Below the pieces are notes generated by a model that was not told where the DNA came from, did no database searches, and saw only the letters and a list, made by a program, of their open reading frames with translations. DNA of 62,334 nucleotides, taken from NCBI GenBank assembly GCA_031254315.1, contig JAIRUQ010000115.1, positions 1 to 62,334 on the forward strand, written 5' to 3'. Of the stretch, positions 8,618 through 16,767 are shown piece by piece. The translations under genes and the position numbers were made by a program. The stretch is from Treponema sp. Lineage in GTDB: Bacteria > Spirochaetota > Spirochaetia > Treponematales > Breznakiellaceae. Every line of letters begins with the position of its first letter. The first letter of the stretch is position 1.

Positions 8618-8682
8618 AATATGATTTACTTATTGACAAATCGGGAAAAATAGGGTATTTTAATACATATTAAACATATATG
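8618..8682 (+). promoter_or_regulatory. cysK promoter with upstream and downstream control motifs
   Basis: TTGACA (8633-8638), 17 bases, TATTTT (8656-8661), then CATATTAAACATATATG (8666-8682) starting five bases after the -10 box exactly as at metY. The AT-rich element AATATGATTTACTTATT (8618-8634) matches the metY palindrome at 11 or more of 17 positions. The architecture of the two promoters is the same throughout. Confidence 0.7.
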
Positions 8683-8709
8683 AATATATAATATTCTAAG
8701 GAGAAAATT

Positions 8710-9633
8710 ATGGCGAGAGTAGAAAAAATTACAGACCTTATCGGGAACACGCCGCTGGTCAAGCTCAACAAAATTAACGAGGGCGGGGCGACTGTTTATG
8801 TCAAGCTGGAGAGTTTTAACCCTCTGCACAGTGTCAAGGATCGCATCGCGCTTGCGATGATCGAAGCCGCTGAAAAAGAGGGCAAGCTGAAAAAGGACTC
8901 AGTTATCATTGAGCCTACGAGCGGCAATACCGGCATCGGGCTGGCTTATGTCGCGGCGGTTAAGGGGTATCGCATTATTTTGACGATGCCGGAAACGATG
9001 AGCATTGAACGGCGCAAACTGCTCAAGGCTCTTGGCGCGGAGTTGGTTCTCACCGAGGGGGCAAAGGGCATGAAGGGAGCGATTGCCAAGGCTGAAGAAA
9101 TCGCCGCGGAAACTGCCAACTCATTTATTCCCCAGCAGTTTAACAATCCGGCAAATCCGGCGATTCACGAAAAGACAACCGGTCCGGAAATCTGGAACGA
9201 TACCGATGGTCAGATCGACATTCTTGTCGGCGGAGTAGGGACGGGCGGAACTTTGACAGGAGCGGGCAAGTATCTCAAGTCGAAGAAAGCGTCGGTTAAA
9301 GTTGTCGCGGTTGAGCCGTCGGCGTCTCCGGTACTTTCCGGCGGACAGCCCGGTCCTCACAAGATTCAGGGTATTGGCGCGGGATTTCAACCGGCGATTT
9401 ACGATCCGTCAGTCATTGACGAAATTTATCAGACTGATGATGTAAAAGCCGGAACCACGGCTCGTCAGCTTGCGAAAGAAGAGGGAATCCTCGTTGGCAT
9501 TTCCTCCGGCTCCGCGCTTGAAGCGGCTTTGAGCGTTTCCAAAAGAGCGGAAAACAAAGGCAAGACGATTGTCGCTGTTCTGCCCGACACCGGAGAGCGT
9601 TATCTGTCAACGTGGCTGTGGGAGCAAGAATAA
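8710..9633 (+). CDS. cysK: Cysteine synthase (O-acetylserine sulfhydrylase A)
   Basis: 307 residues, the usual length. It makes L-cysteine from O-acetylserine and sulfide. The PLP lysine is Lys43 in [11 protein letters not shown], the substrate loop is [11 protein letters not shown], and [11 protein letters not shown] binds the PLP phosphate. [10 protein letters not shown] near the end is also typical. AAGGAG precedes the ATG by 7 bases. The divergent neighbour is a CymR-like repressor; in firmicutes CysK itself serves as sensor partner of CymR, which gives this pairing a possible regulatory meaning. There is no serine acetyltransferase gene nearby. Confidence 0.96.
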   Translation: MARVEKITDLIGNTPLVKLNKINEGGATVYVKLESFNPLHSVKDRIALAMIEAAEKEGKLKKDSVIIEPTSGNTGIGLAYVAAVKGYRIILTMPETMSIERRKLLKALGAELVLTEGAKGMKGAIAKAEEIAAETANSFIPQQFNNPANPAIHEKTTGPEIWNDTDGQIDILVGGVGTGGTLTGAGKYLKSKKASVKVVAVEPSASPVLSGGQPGPHKIQGIGAGFQPAIYDPSVIDEIYQTDDVKAGTTARQLAKEEGILVGISSGSALEAALSVSKRAENKGKTIVAVLPDTGERYLSTWLWEQE

Positions 9634-9645
9634 TTAACAATTAAA

Positions 9646-9806
9646 GAGATCAACGAATTGCGCGAATAGAACGAATTACACTAATAAGAGAATTAAAATT
9701 TGGATTTATTCGTGTTCATTCGTTTAATTCGTGTTCATTCGTTGATCTTTCTTCCTCTTTATTAGTATGCAATTCGATGTCATTCGTTGAATTGTCTCTT
9801 TCGTTG
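9646..9806. repeat. Dispersed ACGAAT palindromic repeat, longest copy
   Basis: The stretch is built of ACGAATT and AATTCGT words in opposite orientations; GATCAACGAAT (9648-9658) pairs perfectly with ATTCGTTGATC (9737-9747). Other pieces of the same family lie at about 6500-6535, 34508-34582, 34738-34790 and 48700-48716. It is intergenic everywhere and may act as terminator or mRNA-end structure. Confidence 0.65.
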
Positions 9807-9908
9807 CCTTCTTTCCCTCCTTGAAACAAATCGCTATCCCTAATACCATTAATTACTTACAGGAGTTTTTGTGCGAATAGAAAATGATCTTACTCAGGGG
9901 AAAGTTTT

Positions 9909-10862
9909 TCATTCATCAATGTTACGAATAAAATTTACTATATCATTTCTAAATCTTACCCATTGAGAATAATAATCAAATGCCCATGGATTGGGGCTAT
10001 GTTCCATATTCCTATAATAAATATATTCAAACGGTTTGTCAGGTAAATTTTCCTGAATGTACCGCGTGGATTCTACAGCCACATTATAATCCCTTTCGCC
10101 ATGAATAAATAATACCGGAATATTTATATTTCTATATTCTTCAAATGCACGAATATGCAATAAACTTGTCAGCCAAAGGGGAATAGTACCATATCTATCT
10201 GCCTCTATTGGATCCTGCCCCTCAGGTATACCTTCACCATAAGTGTCTAAAATATAGCTATATGCTTCTCTGTGTAATCTCGGAGTTCTTCTTGAATTGA
10301 TTAATATTTGATAAGATTCATAGACAGAAAGTCCGCCTCCCGCAACAGAAACCAAACATTTTATTTTATCTTTCTCAATAATTTTTTCATATACAAACGG
10401 CAGAATGAGCGCTCCTTCGGAAGAGCCAACCAAATAAATTGATGAATAATTATGTGATGATAAATATGTATTTATACTTTCTGCATACATTTCAATAAGA
10501 TTTTCCATTGTATATAGTAATCTTGCATCAATGCTTTCGTAATATTCCTTTTCCCAGTTTTTATCCGGTTCCCGCCTCCACTTCTCAGGGACAACGACCG
10601 TATAATCGTCTCCTGACGCCTGAACAATCTGAGCGCCTAATGTTACATAATGCCACATAATTGTTCCTCGTTGTCCCAATGTTGACATCCACCCCGATCC
10701 TTCAATGCTAATTATCAGTTTATCTGCTGATAAATTCCCGAATTTATACAAAAACGCATTTTGATAATCGTTAGTCTGAATGTTGGGATAGGGGTTGAAC
10801 GGATTTGTTACGCAGGCGTTCAAAAATACAAAACAAATAAAAAGACCTAAGACTTTTTTCAT
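9909..10862 (-). CDS. Alpha/beta-hydrolase lipoprotein
   Basis: 317 residues from the ATG at 10862 (AAAGGA 8 bases upstream); the longer frame to 10913 would destroy the signal peptide. The lipobox FVFLNAC puts the lipid-anchored Cys at 17. The fold is shown by the nucleophile elbow GSSEG (146-150, Ser148), a later VLFIHGERDYN with the acid residue, and MEHSP with the likely catalytic His. It therefore looks like an intact serine hydrolase (esterase or peptidase type) on the cell surface or in the periplasm. The substrate is unknown. It lies downstream of a GNAT gene on the same strand. Confidence 0.8.
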   Translation of the reverse strand: MKKVLGLFICFVFLNACVTNPFNPYPNIQTNDYQNAFLYKFGNLSADKLIISIEGSGWMSTLGQRGTIMWHYVTLGAQIVQASGDDYTVVVPEKWRREPDKNWEKEYYESIDARLLYTMENLIEMYAESINTYLSSHNYSSIYLVGSSEGALILPFVYEKIIEKDKIKCLVSVAGGGLSVYESYQILINSRRTPRLHREAYSYILDTYGEGIPEGQDPIEADRYGTIPLWLTSLLHIRAFEEYRNINIPVLFIHGERDYNVAVESTRYIQENLPDKPFEYIYYRNMEHSPNPWAFDYYSQWVRFRNDIVNFIRNIDE

Positions 10863-10931
10863 TTGAGAATCCTTTTGGAATAAAATATGATAATACCCAT
10901 ATAACAACATCATAATAAAAAAGTTACAATT

Positions 10932-11435
10932 TTACGTCTCAAAAACAAATACATGCCCTAACGCTCCGCCTACACATACCGCAGTCGGAACATTTTCTGT
11001 AAATTCATAATTTCCGTTTGTATATTCATCTATTATCTTTCTCCAAAAATGCTCTGAAATTTTATTTTTGGGATGAACCTTTACCTGCCATTTTCCCTTA
11101 AATTTATTCAGAATGTATTTTGCGGCATATTTCCCCACCCCATGCTTTCTGTATTTATATACAACAAAAAATTCAGCGACAGAATAATTTGTTTCTATTT
11201 TGATTTCGGGGTGATCGTTTATTAGTACAAATCCCGCTAATTTACCGTCAACCTTTATAAAAAATGGGTATCTGTTTTCTTCTGTCCAATAGCTGTCAAG
11301 ATAATCATAACCGAATAGTCCCAAATTATTTACATCGATATCGTCATATTGAGAAAATTCATAATTATATTTTTCCAGCAAATTTTTTAGTATTTCTTTT
11401 TCTTCTTTTTGAATTGGCTCTATTGTAATATACAT
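10932..11435 (-). CDS. GNAT-family N-acetyltransferase
   Basis: 167 residues. The central part shows the GNAT fold: FFIKVDGKLAGFVLI (strand 4), then VAEFFVVYKYRKHGVGKYAA, where YRKHGVGK is the acetyl-CoA pyrophosphate-binding loop, and a final VHPKNKISEHFWRK helix. It should transfer an acetyl group to an amine of unknown identity in the cytoplasm. The 5' end of a second, decayed copy lies at 12302-12343, on the far side of mazEF, so the locus was partly duplicated. Confidence 0.82.
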   Translation of the reverse strand: MYITIEPIQKEEKEILKNLLEKYNYEFSQYDDIDVNNLGLFGYDYLDSYWTEENRYPFFIKVDGKLAGFVLINDHPEIKIETNYSVAEFFVVYKYRKHGVGKYAAKYILNKFKGKWQVKVHPKNKISEHFWRKIIDEYTNGNYEFTENVPTAVCVGGALGHVFVFET

Positions 11436-11520
11436 GTATTTTTCTTAATCCTCTTATGTTAATTATTATCATGAAATCGAAACCTATGCAATTTATTCCA
11501 CGCGAACTAACGTCTGGGTA

Positions 11521-11549
11521 TTGACTGAAAGGCGTAAATGATATATAAT
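11521..11549 (+). promoter_or_regulatory. mazEF promoter
   Basis: TTGACT (11521-11526), a 17-base spacer and TATAAT (11544-11549) stand about 30 bases before the mazE start. Positioning and match are both good. Confidence 0.75.
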
Positions 11550-11580
11550 GTATTATAAACTGCGAAATTATGGAGGAAAT

Positions 11581-11832
11581 ATGGTTTTAGACGTAATACA
11601 AATAACAGGCGGGAAAGGAATATGTTTTCCTGATTCCGTCATTAACGCTTTGGGAATAAATGATAAAATTGTCATGGAAACCCGTACAAACGAAATCGTG
11701 ATAACCCCCGTTGAGCAGGAAAACCAAAACCCTAGAAAAGGCTGGAGCGAAGCATTTAAACAGATGCACGAGTTGGGAGAAGACAAACTGTATTTTCCCG
11801 ACAATAATTACGATTTTGAATGGGAGTGGTAA
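11581..11832 (+). CDS. mazE: MazE-like antitoxin (AbrB-type DNA-binding)
   Basis: 83 residues from the ATG at 11581, which follows TGGAGGAA; the frame open from 11548 lacks this site and the family start. The N-terminal half has the AbrB/MazE swapped-hairpin pattern: VIQITGGKGICFPDSVINALGINDKIVMETRTNEIVITP in outline, i.e. a strand, a PxxVxxxLG turn and a second strand. The acidic C-terminus (NNYDFEWEW) is the part that usually binds and blocks MazF. A MazF gene follows 124 bases downstream. Confidence 0.85.
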   Translation: MVLDVIQITGGKGICFPDSVINALGINDKIVMETRTNEIVITPVEQENQNPRKGWSEAFKQMHELGEDKLYFPDNNYDFEWEW

Positions 11833-11840
11833 CCAGAAAA

Positions 11841-11939
11841 AGCGCCCCTTGCCGGGGCGCTGACGGACTAACGGCAACTCGTTACTGCGGCACAATACAA
11901 GCCGCCGTTAAGAATAAAAGTAGACCGCCTTTAGGCGGT
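11841..11939 (+). promoter_or_regulatory. Two GC-rich hairpins between mazE and mazF
   Basis: AGCGCCCC-TTGCC-GGGGCGCT (11841-11861) starts just after the mazE stop; ACCGCC-TTTA-GGCGGT (11924-11939) stands just before the mazF start. Neither is followed by a U-tract of terminator quality. The second could limit ribosome access to the weak mazF site, and the first could reduce read-through. Confidence 0.6.
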
Positions 11940-11956
11940 TGTGTGTGCGGCGGAAA

Positions 11957-12280
11957 ATGATGGTAAAACAATATGAAATTTATTGGGTAAAACTTGATCC
12001 AACCGTAGGAAGCGAAATACAAAAAACACGCCCATGCGTTGTAATCACTCCCAATGAAATGAACAACAGCATAGACACCATAATAATAGCACCCCTTACA
12101 ACCAAATCGCATAATTTCCCCACAAGATTAAGAACAACCGTTGAGAAAAAGGATTGCTGGATCGTCCTCGATCAAATAAGAGCGATAGACAAAAGCCGGT
12201 TAAATGAAAAAATCGGCGAGTTAGATAGGAAAGATGTTTTAAAATTAAAAAATATAATAAACGAAATGTTGGTAGAATAA
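11957..12280 (+). CDS. mazF: MazF/PemK-type endoribonuclease toxin
   Basis: About 107 residues from the ATG at 11957 (ATGATG; 11960 also possible), preceded by GGCGGA. The family core is plain: KQYEIYWVKLDPTVGSE, then KTRPCVVITPNEMNN, the IIAPLTTK strand, and DQIRAIDKSRL. The Arg in KTRP and the Thr in PLTT are the residues used for RNA cleavage in MazF. It should cut mRNA at short sequence motifs unless bound by MazE. The unusually long gap from mazE (124 bases, two hairpins) differs from the overlapping arrangement common in mazEF operons. Confidence 0.9.
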   Translation: MMVKQYEIYWVKLDPTVGSEIQKTRPCVVITPNEMNNSIDTIIIAPLTTKSHNFPTRLRTTVEKKDCWIVLDQIRAIDKSRLNEKIGELDRKDVLKLKNIINEMLVE

Positions 12281-12301
12281 CTTTTTAGGTAGCGTAAAGG
12301 C

Positions 12302-12343
12302 AATTTTTTCTTCCTTTTGAATTGGCTCTATTGTTATATCCAT
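12302..12343 (-). pseudogene. 5' remnant of a second GNAT gene
   Basis: Read from 12343 the frame gives MDITIEPIQKEEKI, against MYITIEPIQKEEKEIL at the start of the intact GNAT gene (11435 downward). About 42 bases match with four differences, and the remainder of that gene is missing. It abuts the MATE remnant. Confidence 0.65.
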
Positions 12344-12347
12344 GTAT

Positions 12348-12650
12348 TTATATCCCTGTTTTAACAATAACATTTTCAAATGGTTTAAGGGAAAAGAATT
12401 CCCGTCCTTTCCAAAATCTCATTATGTTAATTATTCCGCGTATTCCAAGACCAATTACATTGTTGATCGCTTTTGGAAACATTGTAATAGACACAATTAA
12501 TAAAAATGACGCGGCATAGCTGATATAAGATGCGTCATTGGTAAATATTCCAAGTATTCCTTTGCAAAAAAACTGCTGAATAATTAGAGGGAGCGTAATT
12601 GCGAATATTTTTTTGACGTTGACTTTTTCTTCTGCTGAAACATTAATCAT
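12348..12650 (-). pseudogene. Internally deleted MATE-family efflux pump
   Basis: The 100-residue frame still has a good ribosome site (GGAGATATAG before ATG at 12650). It begins like a MATE N-terminus (NVKKIFAITLPLIIQQFF), then jumps to ILGIFTNDASYISYAASFL and ALNNVIGLGIRG-like sequence, which belong to the C-terminal half of such pumps. About 300 residues that should lie between are gone, and the last 25 residues are unrelated. It cannot make the 12-helix antiporter, so it is called a pseudogene; a short membrane peptide could still be made. Confidence 0.7.
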
Positions 12651-12686
12651 CTATATCTCCAAATAACCGGCTATCTTTGCTTACCA

Positions 12687-13766
12687 TTACTTTTTCCGTT
12701 TCATAACAAATAGCGCTACGCCGCCTACTACAACAGTACCGCCGATAATCGCAATTAACGCCAACAACGGCAGGGCTTGTGTACCTTTTCTGGTTTCAAA
12801 AATTTCGTCGGTTTGGCTTATTCCAGCGGCGGTATCATCGGTATTCAGAAAAGGTAGGGGTTTTTCAATAATAGGGAAGATGTCTGTGTAAGTTCTTGTC
12901 ATATCAATACCAATAGGAGGCGGATAGTCCATACTGCCGTCCATGCGACGAGGCCAGACAACACGGGTTAAATCGACAGGTTCTCCTTTAACAATTCCCA
13001 CAATTACATTTACAAAATATTCATCAACACCTATAAGCGTACATATTTTTTCCGGGTTGTCATCAAGAAAAACATCTATGTAATCCCCGTCAGTCTTAAA
13101 AATAAACTGATATGTTTCTCCCTCATTGAATGTTGTATACCAATAGTTTTGAGGATAAAAATTATGATGTGTACAAATACATTGTATTACTATAGCGATA
13201 TTATTCTGCTCTTGTTTTATTGATGCAAAATAAATAAGATCAGTACCCAATATATAGCTAATTTCAATCAAGTTGTCTCGTATATAGAAATCTGTCGGAG
13301 AAGAATAATACCACCACCATGGATCACCACCTATACCAGTATTTTTTACAGTATCATCGTATTGATCGTGCCAGAACGGCTCATATTTATATAAGGGCTC
13401 CCTACGACTTTCGAAAATAATATCCTGATAATAACTGAATATCCAACGTCTTGCGACAACCGAATCAGATAACGGCTGGTTGTCTTGTAATAAAATATGG
13501 TTTGATTGTATCCAGCCCTCTTGCCGTTGTTCTGTTCTTACTAAAATTTCATGGACACGATTAATACCAATACCCCTATTACGCTGAGATCCCCTGATTC
13601 TTCCTTGATAAAAGACCTGTTCCCCTTCTGATACTTTTGCTATTTCCCTCCCAGTCATACGGTGATCTAACACACTGTTTTGTGTTGCCACATAAGCAAT
13701 TTCATCGCAGAAGATGGCGCTACAAAACATAGGCATAATCAAAGCAAATAAAAACACCTGTTTCAT
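12687..13766 (-). CDS. Exported protein with SH3-like N-terminal part and C-terminal membrane anchor
   Basis: 359 residues. The N-terminus MKQVFLFALIMPMFCSAIFC is a signal sequence. Residues about 25-100 (VLDHRMTGREIAKVSEGEQVFYQG up to EGWIQSNHILL) read like a bacterial SH3 domain as found in envelope proteins. The middle is rich in Trp and Tyr with no motif I know. The end LPLLALIAIIGGTVVVGGVALF followed by MKRKK is a single membrane anchor with a cytoplasmic basic tail. It should sit in the inner membrane facing the periplasm. No functional partner is evident; murC is divergent. Confidence 0.65.
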   Translation of the reverse strand: MKQVFLFALIMPMFCSAIFCDEIAYVATQNSVLDHRMTGREIAKVSEGEQVFYQGRIRGSQRNRGIGINRVHEILVRTEQRQEGWIQSNHILLQDNQPLSDSVVARRWIFSYYQDIIFESRREPLYKYEPFWHDQYDDTVKNTGIGGDPWWWYYSSPTDFYIRDNLIEISYILGTDLIYFASIKQEQNNIAIVIQCICTHHNFYPQNYWYTTFNEGETYQFIFKTDGDYIDVFLDDNPEKICTLIGVDEYFVNVIVGIVKGEPVDLTRVVWPRRMDGSMDYPPPIGIDMTRTYTDIFPIIEKPLPFLNTDDTAAGISQTDEIFETRKGTQALPLLALIAIIGGTVVVGGVALFVMKRKK

Positions 13767-13879
13767 AATTACCTTAAATCATTATACCATATTTATTATT
13801 TCTATACCATGTTTTTAATTATTTAACTATGCGCATAAAATACCCCTTGAAAAAGAACCGTTTTAGGGTAAAATGAGAT

Positions 13880-15346
13880 ATGGAGATAGGAGTCTTCAAA
13901 CCGGGTGCGAATATTTATTTTGTCGGAATAAAAGGGACGGGCGTTTGCGCTCTGGCGGAATTGATGTATAACGCAGGGATGAAAGTTTCAGGCAGTGACA
14001 CGAGCGAAGTTTTTTATACAGACGCGATTCTTAAAGAGCTTAACATTCCCTACTATGAAAATTTTGACACAGCGCATATCGGTGAAAATATCGACATGGT
14101 TATTTATTCCGCCGCCTATAGCGCGGATTCAAATGCTGAACTGGCGAGGGCGCAGGAGCTTGGTATTCCCTCTCTTAAATACACCGATGCTCTTGGCGCG
14201 TGGTCGCAAAAATTTGATTCGACGGGCGTTTGCGGCGTTCACGGAAAAACAACTACCACGGCGATTTGCGGAGCGCTGATGAGGGCGGCAGATATTCCTG
14301 CGCAAATTCTTGTCGGGAGCGCGGCTATTGATTTTGGCGGAAGGTCAACTCTCAGTCTTGGGAATAAATATTTTATAGCGGAAACTTGCGAGTACCGAAA
14401 ACATTTTCTTTCTTTCCGTCCACGGCGGATAATACTAACCGCTGTAGAAAGCGATCATCAGGATTACTTCCCCGATTACGATTCAATCCGTGATGCGTTT
14501 GTTGAATACTGCCGCCTGCTTCCAAAAGGCGGACAGCTTATTTATTGCGCCGATGACATGGGAGCGTCTGAAGTTGCGTGTATTATAAAAAATGATAATC
14601 GTGGAATTGAAATTATTCCTTATGGTTTTAACGCCGAAGGAGATTATAAAATAAATTATTATAAAGTTGAAAATGAAAGAGCGTTTTTTTCTGTTGCCGG
14701 AATTTCCTGCGATTTTGTGATGCGCATTCCGGGCAGACATGAAGCGTTAAACGTAGCGGCTGGTTTGGCTCTTACTCAAATGCTGGCAAAAAGCGAAGGT
14801 GCGGATTTGAGTGGAGAGCAAATTCAATCGATAAAAAACGCGCTTGAAAGTTTTAGAAGCACAAAACGGCGAAGCGAAATTATCGGCGAAACGGATGATA
14901 TTATCTTTATGGATGATTACGGTCATCATCCAACGGCGATTAAAACAACACTTGAGGGGATTAAAAGTTTCTATCCTAAACGAAGACTGATTGTCAGTTT
15001 TATGTCGCATACATATACACGAACATCCAGTTTGCTTGATGAATTTGCCGCCTGTTTTAATGACGCTGATGTTCTTTTTCTGCACAAAATTTACGCTTCC
15101 GCAAGAGAGGATTACAAAGGCGGCGTAAACGGACGCACCCTTTATGAAAAAGCCGCAGAAATTCGCGCTACTTGTAAAAAGGGAGAAACTTACTATGTTG
15201 ACGAGCCAGACGACTCTTTTGAACCGTTATGCAAAATGTTAAAAAGCGGTGATATATTTGTTACTTTAGGAGCCGGAAACAACTGGCCACTTGGAGAAAA
15301 ATTATTTACTCATTTTAAGAGCAAAGGTGAGGTGAAGAATGGTTAG
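13880..15346 (+). CDS. murC: UDP-N-acetylmuramate--L-alanine ligase
   Basis: 488 residues. It adds L-Ala to UDP-MurNAc using ATP, the first peptide step of peptidoglycan synthesis. YFVGIKGTGVCALAELM (13-30) is the UDP-binding glycine loop, GKTTTT (122-127) the ATP loop, then ETCEYRKHF and the DDYGHHPTAIKTT stretch typical of MurC. SMSHTYTRT-like FMSHTYTRT marks the C-terminal domain. The start ATGGAGATAGG has only a weak site. It overlaps yicC by 8 bases and heads a run of tightly packed plus-strand genes to 18044. Confidence 0.93.
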   Translation: MEIGVFKPGANIYFVGIKGTGVCALAELMYNAGMKVSGSDTSEVFYTDAILKELNIPYYENFDTAHIGENIDMVIYSAAYSADSNAELARAQELGIPSLKYTDALGAWSQKFDSTGVCGVHGKTTTTAICGALMRAADIPAQILVGSAAIDFGGRSTLSLGNKYFIAETCEYRKHFLSFRPRRIILTAVESDHQDYFPDYDSIRDAFVEYCRLLPKGGQLIYCADDMGASEVACIIKNDNRGIEIIPYGFNAEGDYKINYYKVENERAFFSVAGISCDFVMRIPGRHEALNVAAGLALTQMLAKSEGADLSGEQIQSIKNALESFRSTKRRSEIIGETDDIIFMDDYGHHPTAIKTTLEGIKSFYPKRRLIVSFMSHTYTRTSSLLDEFAACFNDADVLFLHKIYASAREDYKGGVNGRTLYEKAAEIRATCKKGETYYVDEPDDSFEPLCKMLKSGDIFVTLGAGNNWPLGEKLFTHFKSKGEVKNG

Positions 15347-16205
15347 CATGACAGGTTACGCATACCGTGAAAAACAGGGACAGGATTTGTCGGTTTCGGT
15401 GGAAATAAAGGGCTGTAACAGCCGTTATTTGGAAATATTTGTTACATTTCCGCCGTGGCTGTCAATGTTTGAGGCGAAAATTAAAGAAAAGATTTCTTCT
15501 TGTTGCGGCAGGGGAAAGGTCGAAGTTTATATCCGTGTACGAGAATTTAATCTGCCTGTTAGTATCAATATAAATAAAAATACGGCAAAGGCGTATTATG
15601 ACGCGATTAATAATATCGCTAAAGAACTTGGCATAAAAGAAAAACCGTCGCTTTCAACTATTTTGAAAATGGAAAATATTTTTGAAATTGAAAAAAACCG
15701 TGATAATGAACATTACTGGCAGGAAATAGAGCCGCTGTTAGATGAAACGGTGCGGGCTTTCTGCCTTGAACGTGAAAGGGAAGGGAAGCACACGGAGGAT
15801 GATATACTTTCTCACCTTGGAATGATTGAATCGTCATTAAAAACTGTCTCTTCATTTGTCCCTGTAATAGAACAAACCTTAAAAGAAAATATAAAAACAC
15901 GTTTTACGGAAATGCTTGGCAATCAGATTGATGAAAACAGGGTGCTTGCCGAAACGGCGTCGCTGTTGTTAAAGTATACAATTTCTGAAGAAATCTCTCG
16001 TCTTACCTCGCACCTTGGGGAGTTCAGAAATGAGGCTGAAAAAAACAGCCGTCCCGGAAAAAAACTTGATTTTTTGTGTCAGGAAATAAACAGAGAAATA
16101 AACACAATCGGCTCAAAAAGCGCTATAATAGAAGTAAGCAGTGAAGTTGTAAAAATGAAAGAAACGCTTGAGAACATCAGGGAGCAGTTAAGGAATATTG
16201 AATGA
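15339..16205 (+). CDS. yicC: YicC-family endoribonuclease
   Basis: 288 residues, the usual length. The N-terminal MVSMTGYAYRE is the family hallmark (MTGYG-type), and the C-terminal DUF1732 part reads KKLDFLCQEINREINTIGSKS...EIREQLRNIE in outline, with conserved QEx2RExNTxxSK. YicC proteins have recently been shown to be endoribonucleases acting in RNA turnover. The start (or the ATG three codons later) lies inside murC, giving translational coupling. Confidence 0.93.
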   Translation: MVSMTGYAYREKQGQDLSVSVEIKGCNSRYLEIFVTFPPWLSMFEAKIKEKISSCCGRGKVEVYIRVREFNLPVSININKNTAKAYYDAINNIAKELGIKEKPSLSTILKMENIFEIEKNRDNEHYWQEIEPLLDETVRAFCLEREREGKHTEDDILSHLGMIESSLKTVSSFVPVIEQTLKENIKTRFTEMLGNQIDENRVLAETASLLLKYTISEEISRLTSHLGEFRNEAEKNSRPGKKLDFLCQEINREINTIGSKSAIIEVSSEVVKMKETLENIREQLRNIE

Positions 16206-16235
16206 TACTCCACATCGGAGATGGAGAGGGAGCGG

Positions 16236-16766
16236 ATGAAAAAGGATATTAAAATCGCTATTTCAGGAAGAAGCGGTTGCGGCAATACGACTGTCAGCAG
16301 AATGATTGCGGACAGTCTTGGATTGCGCTTTATCAATTTTACTTTTCGTTCTCTTGCGGAAGAACGTGGAGTAGCATTTAAGGAAATACTTGAGCTAGCC
16401 GCGAAAGATGATTCTGTGGACAGGGAAGTTGATACACGTCAGGTTCAGCTTGCCCGTGACAGCGGCGGCTGTGTGCTTGGCTCTCGCCTTGCGATCTGGC
16501 TCCTTAAAGACGCGGACTTAAAGGTCTACCTTGATGCAAGTCCGCAGACAAGGGCGGGGCGGATCGTAAACAGGGAAGGCGGCAGTCTTGAAGAAGTAGC
16601 CGCTTTTACAGCGGAGCGGGACAGGCAGGATCACGGGCGCTATCTGCGCATTTACGGTATTGATACCGATGAATTTAGTTTTGCGGATATTGTTATTGAG
16701 ACTGATAATTTATTGCCTCAGCAGATTACGGATTTGATTTTAGAAATTGTAAAAAAGATAGAGTAA
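16236..16766 (+). CDS. Cytidylate-kinase-like protein with altered P-loop
   Basis: 176 residues from the ATG at 16236, which has GGAGAGGGAG just upstream; the ATG at 16221 is five codons earlier and has no proper spacing. The protein matches short CMP-kinase-like proteins of spirochaetes: ISGRSGCGNTTVSRMIA is the P-loop region, GGCVLGSRLAIWLL and DASPQTRAGRI the NMP and Arg-rich lid parts. The P-loop Lys is replaced by Asn (GCGNTT), which is notable for a kinase. I recall the same GCGNTT form in other spirochaetes, so it is probably conserved rather than broken. Actual CMP kinase activity is uncertain. Confidence 0.8.
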   Translation: MKKDIKIAISGRSGCGNTTVSRMIADSLGLRFINFTFRSLAEERGVAFKEILELAAKDDSVDREVDTRQVQLARDSGGCVLGSRLAIWLLKDADLKVYLDASPQTRAGRIVNREGGSLEEVAAFTAERDRQDHGRYLRIYGIDTDEFSFADIVIETDNLLPQQITDLILEIVKKIE

Positions 16767-16767
16767 C

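Noticed and set aside
12348-12650. Functional small membrane protein
   Set aside because: The two halves match separated parts of a MATE pump, so deletion of a full gene is the simpler reading, although expression cannot be excluded.
13880-15346. Mpl (murein peptide ligase) in place of MurC
   Set aside because: The GIKGTGVCALAELM start and the cell-wall gene context fit MurC, and the Mpl-specific N-terminal GICGTFMGG-type motif is absent.
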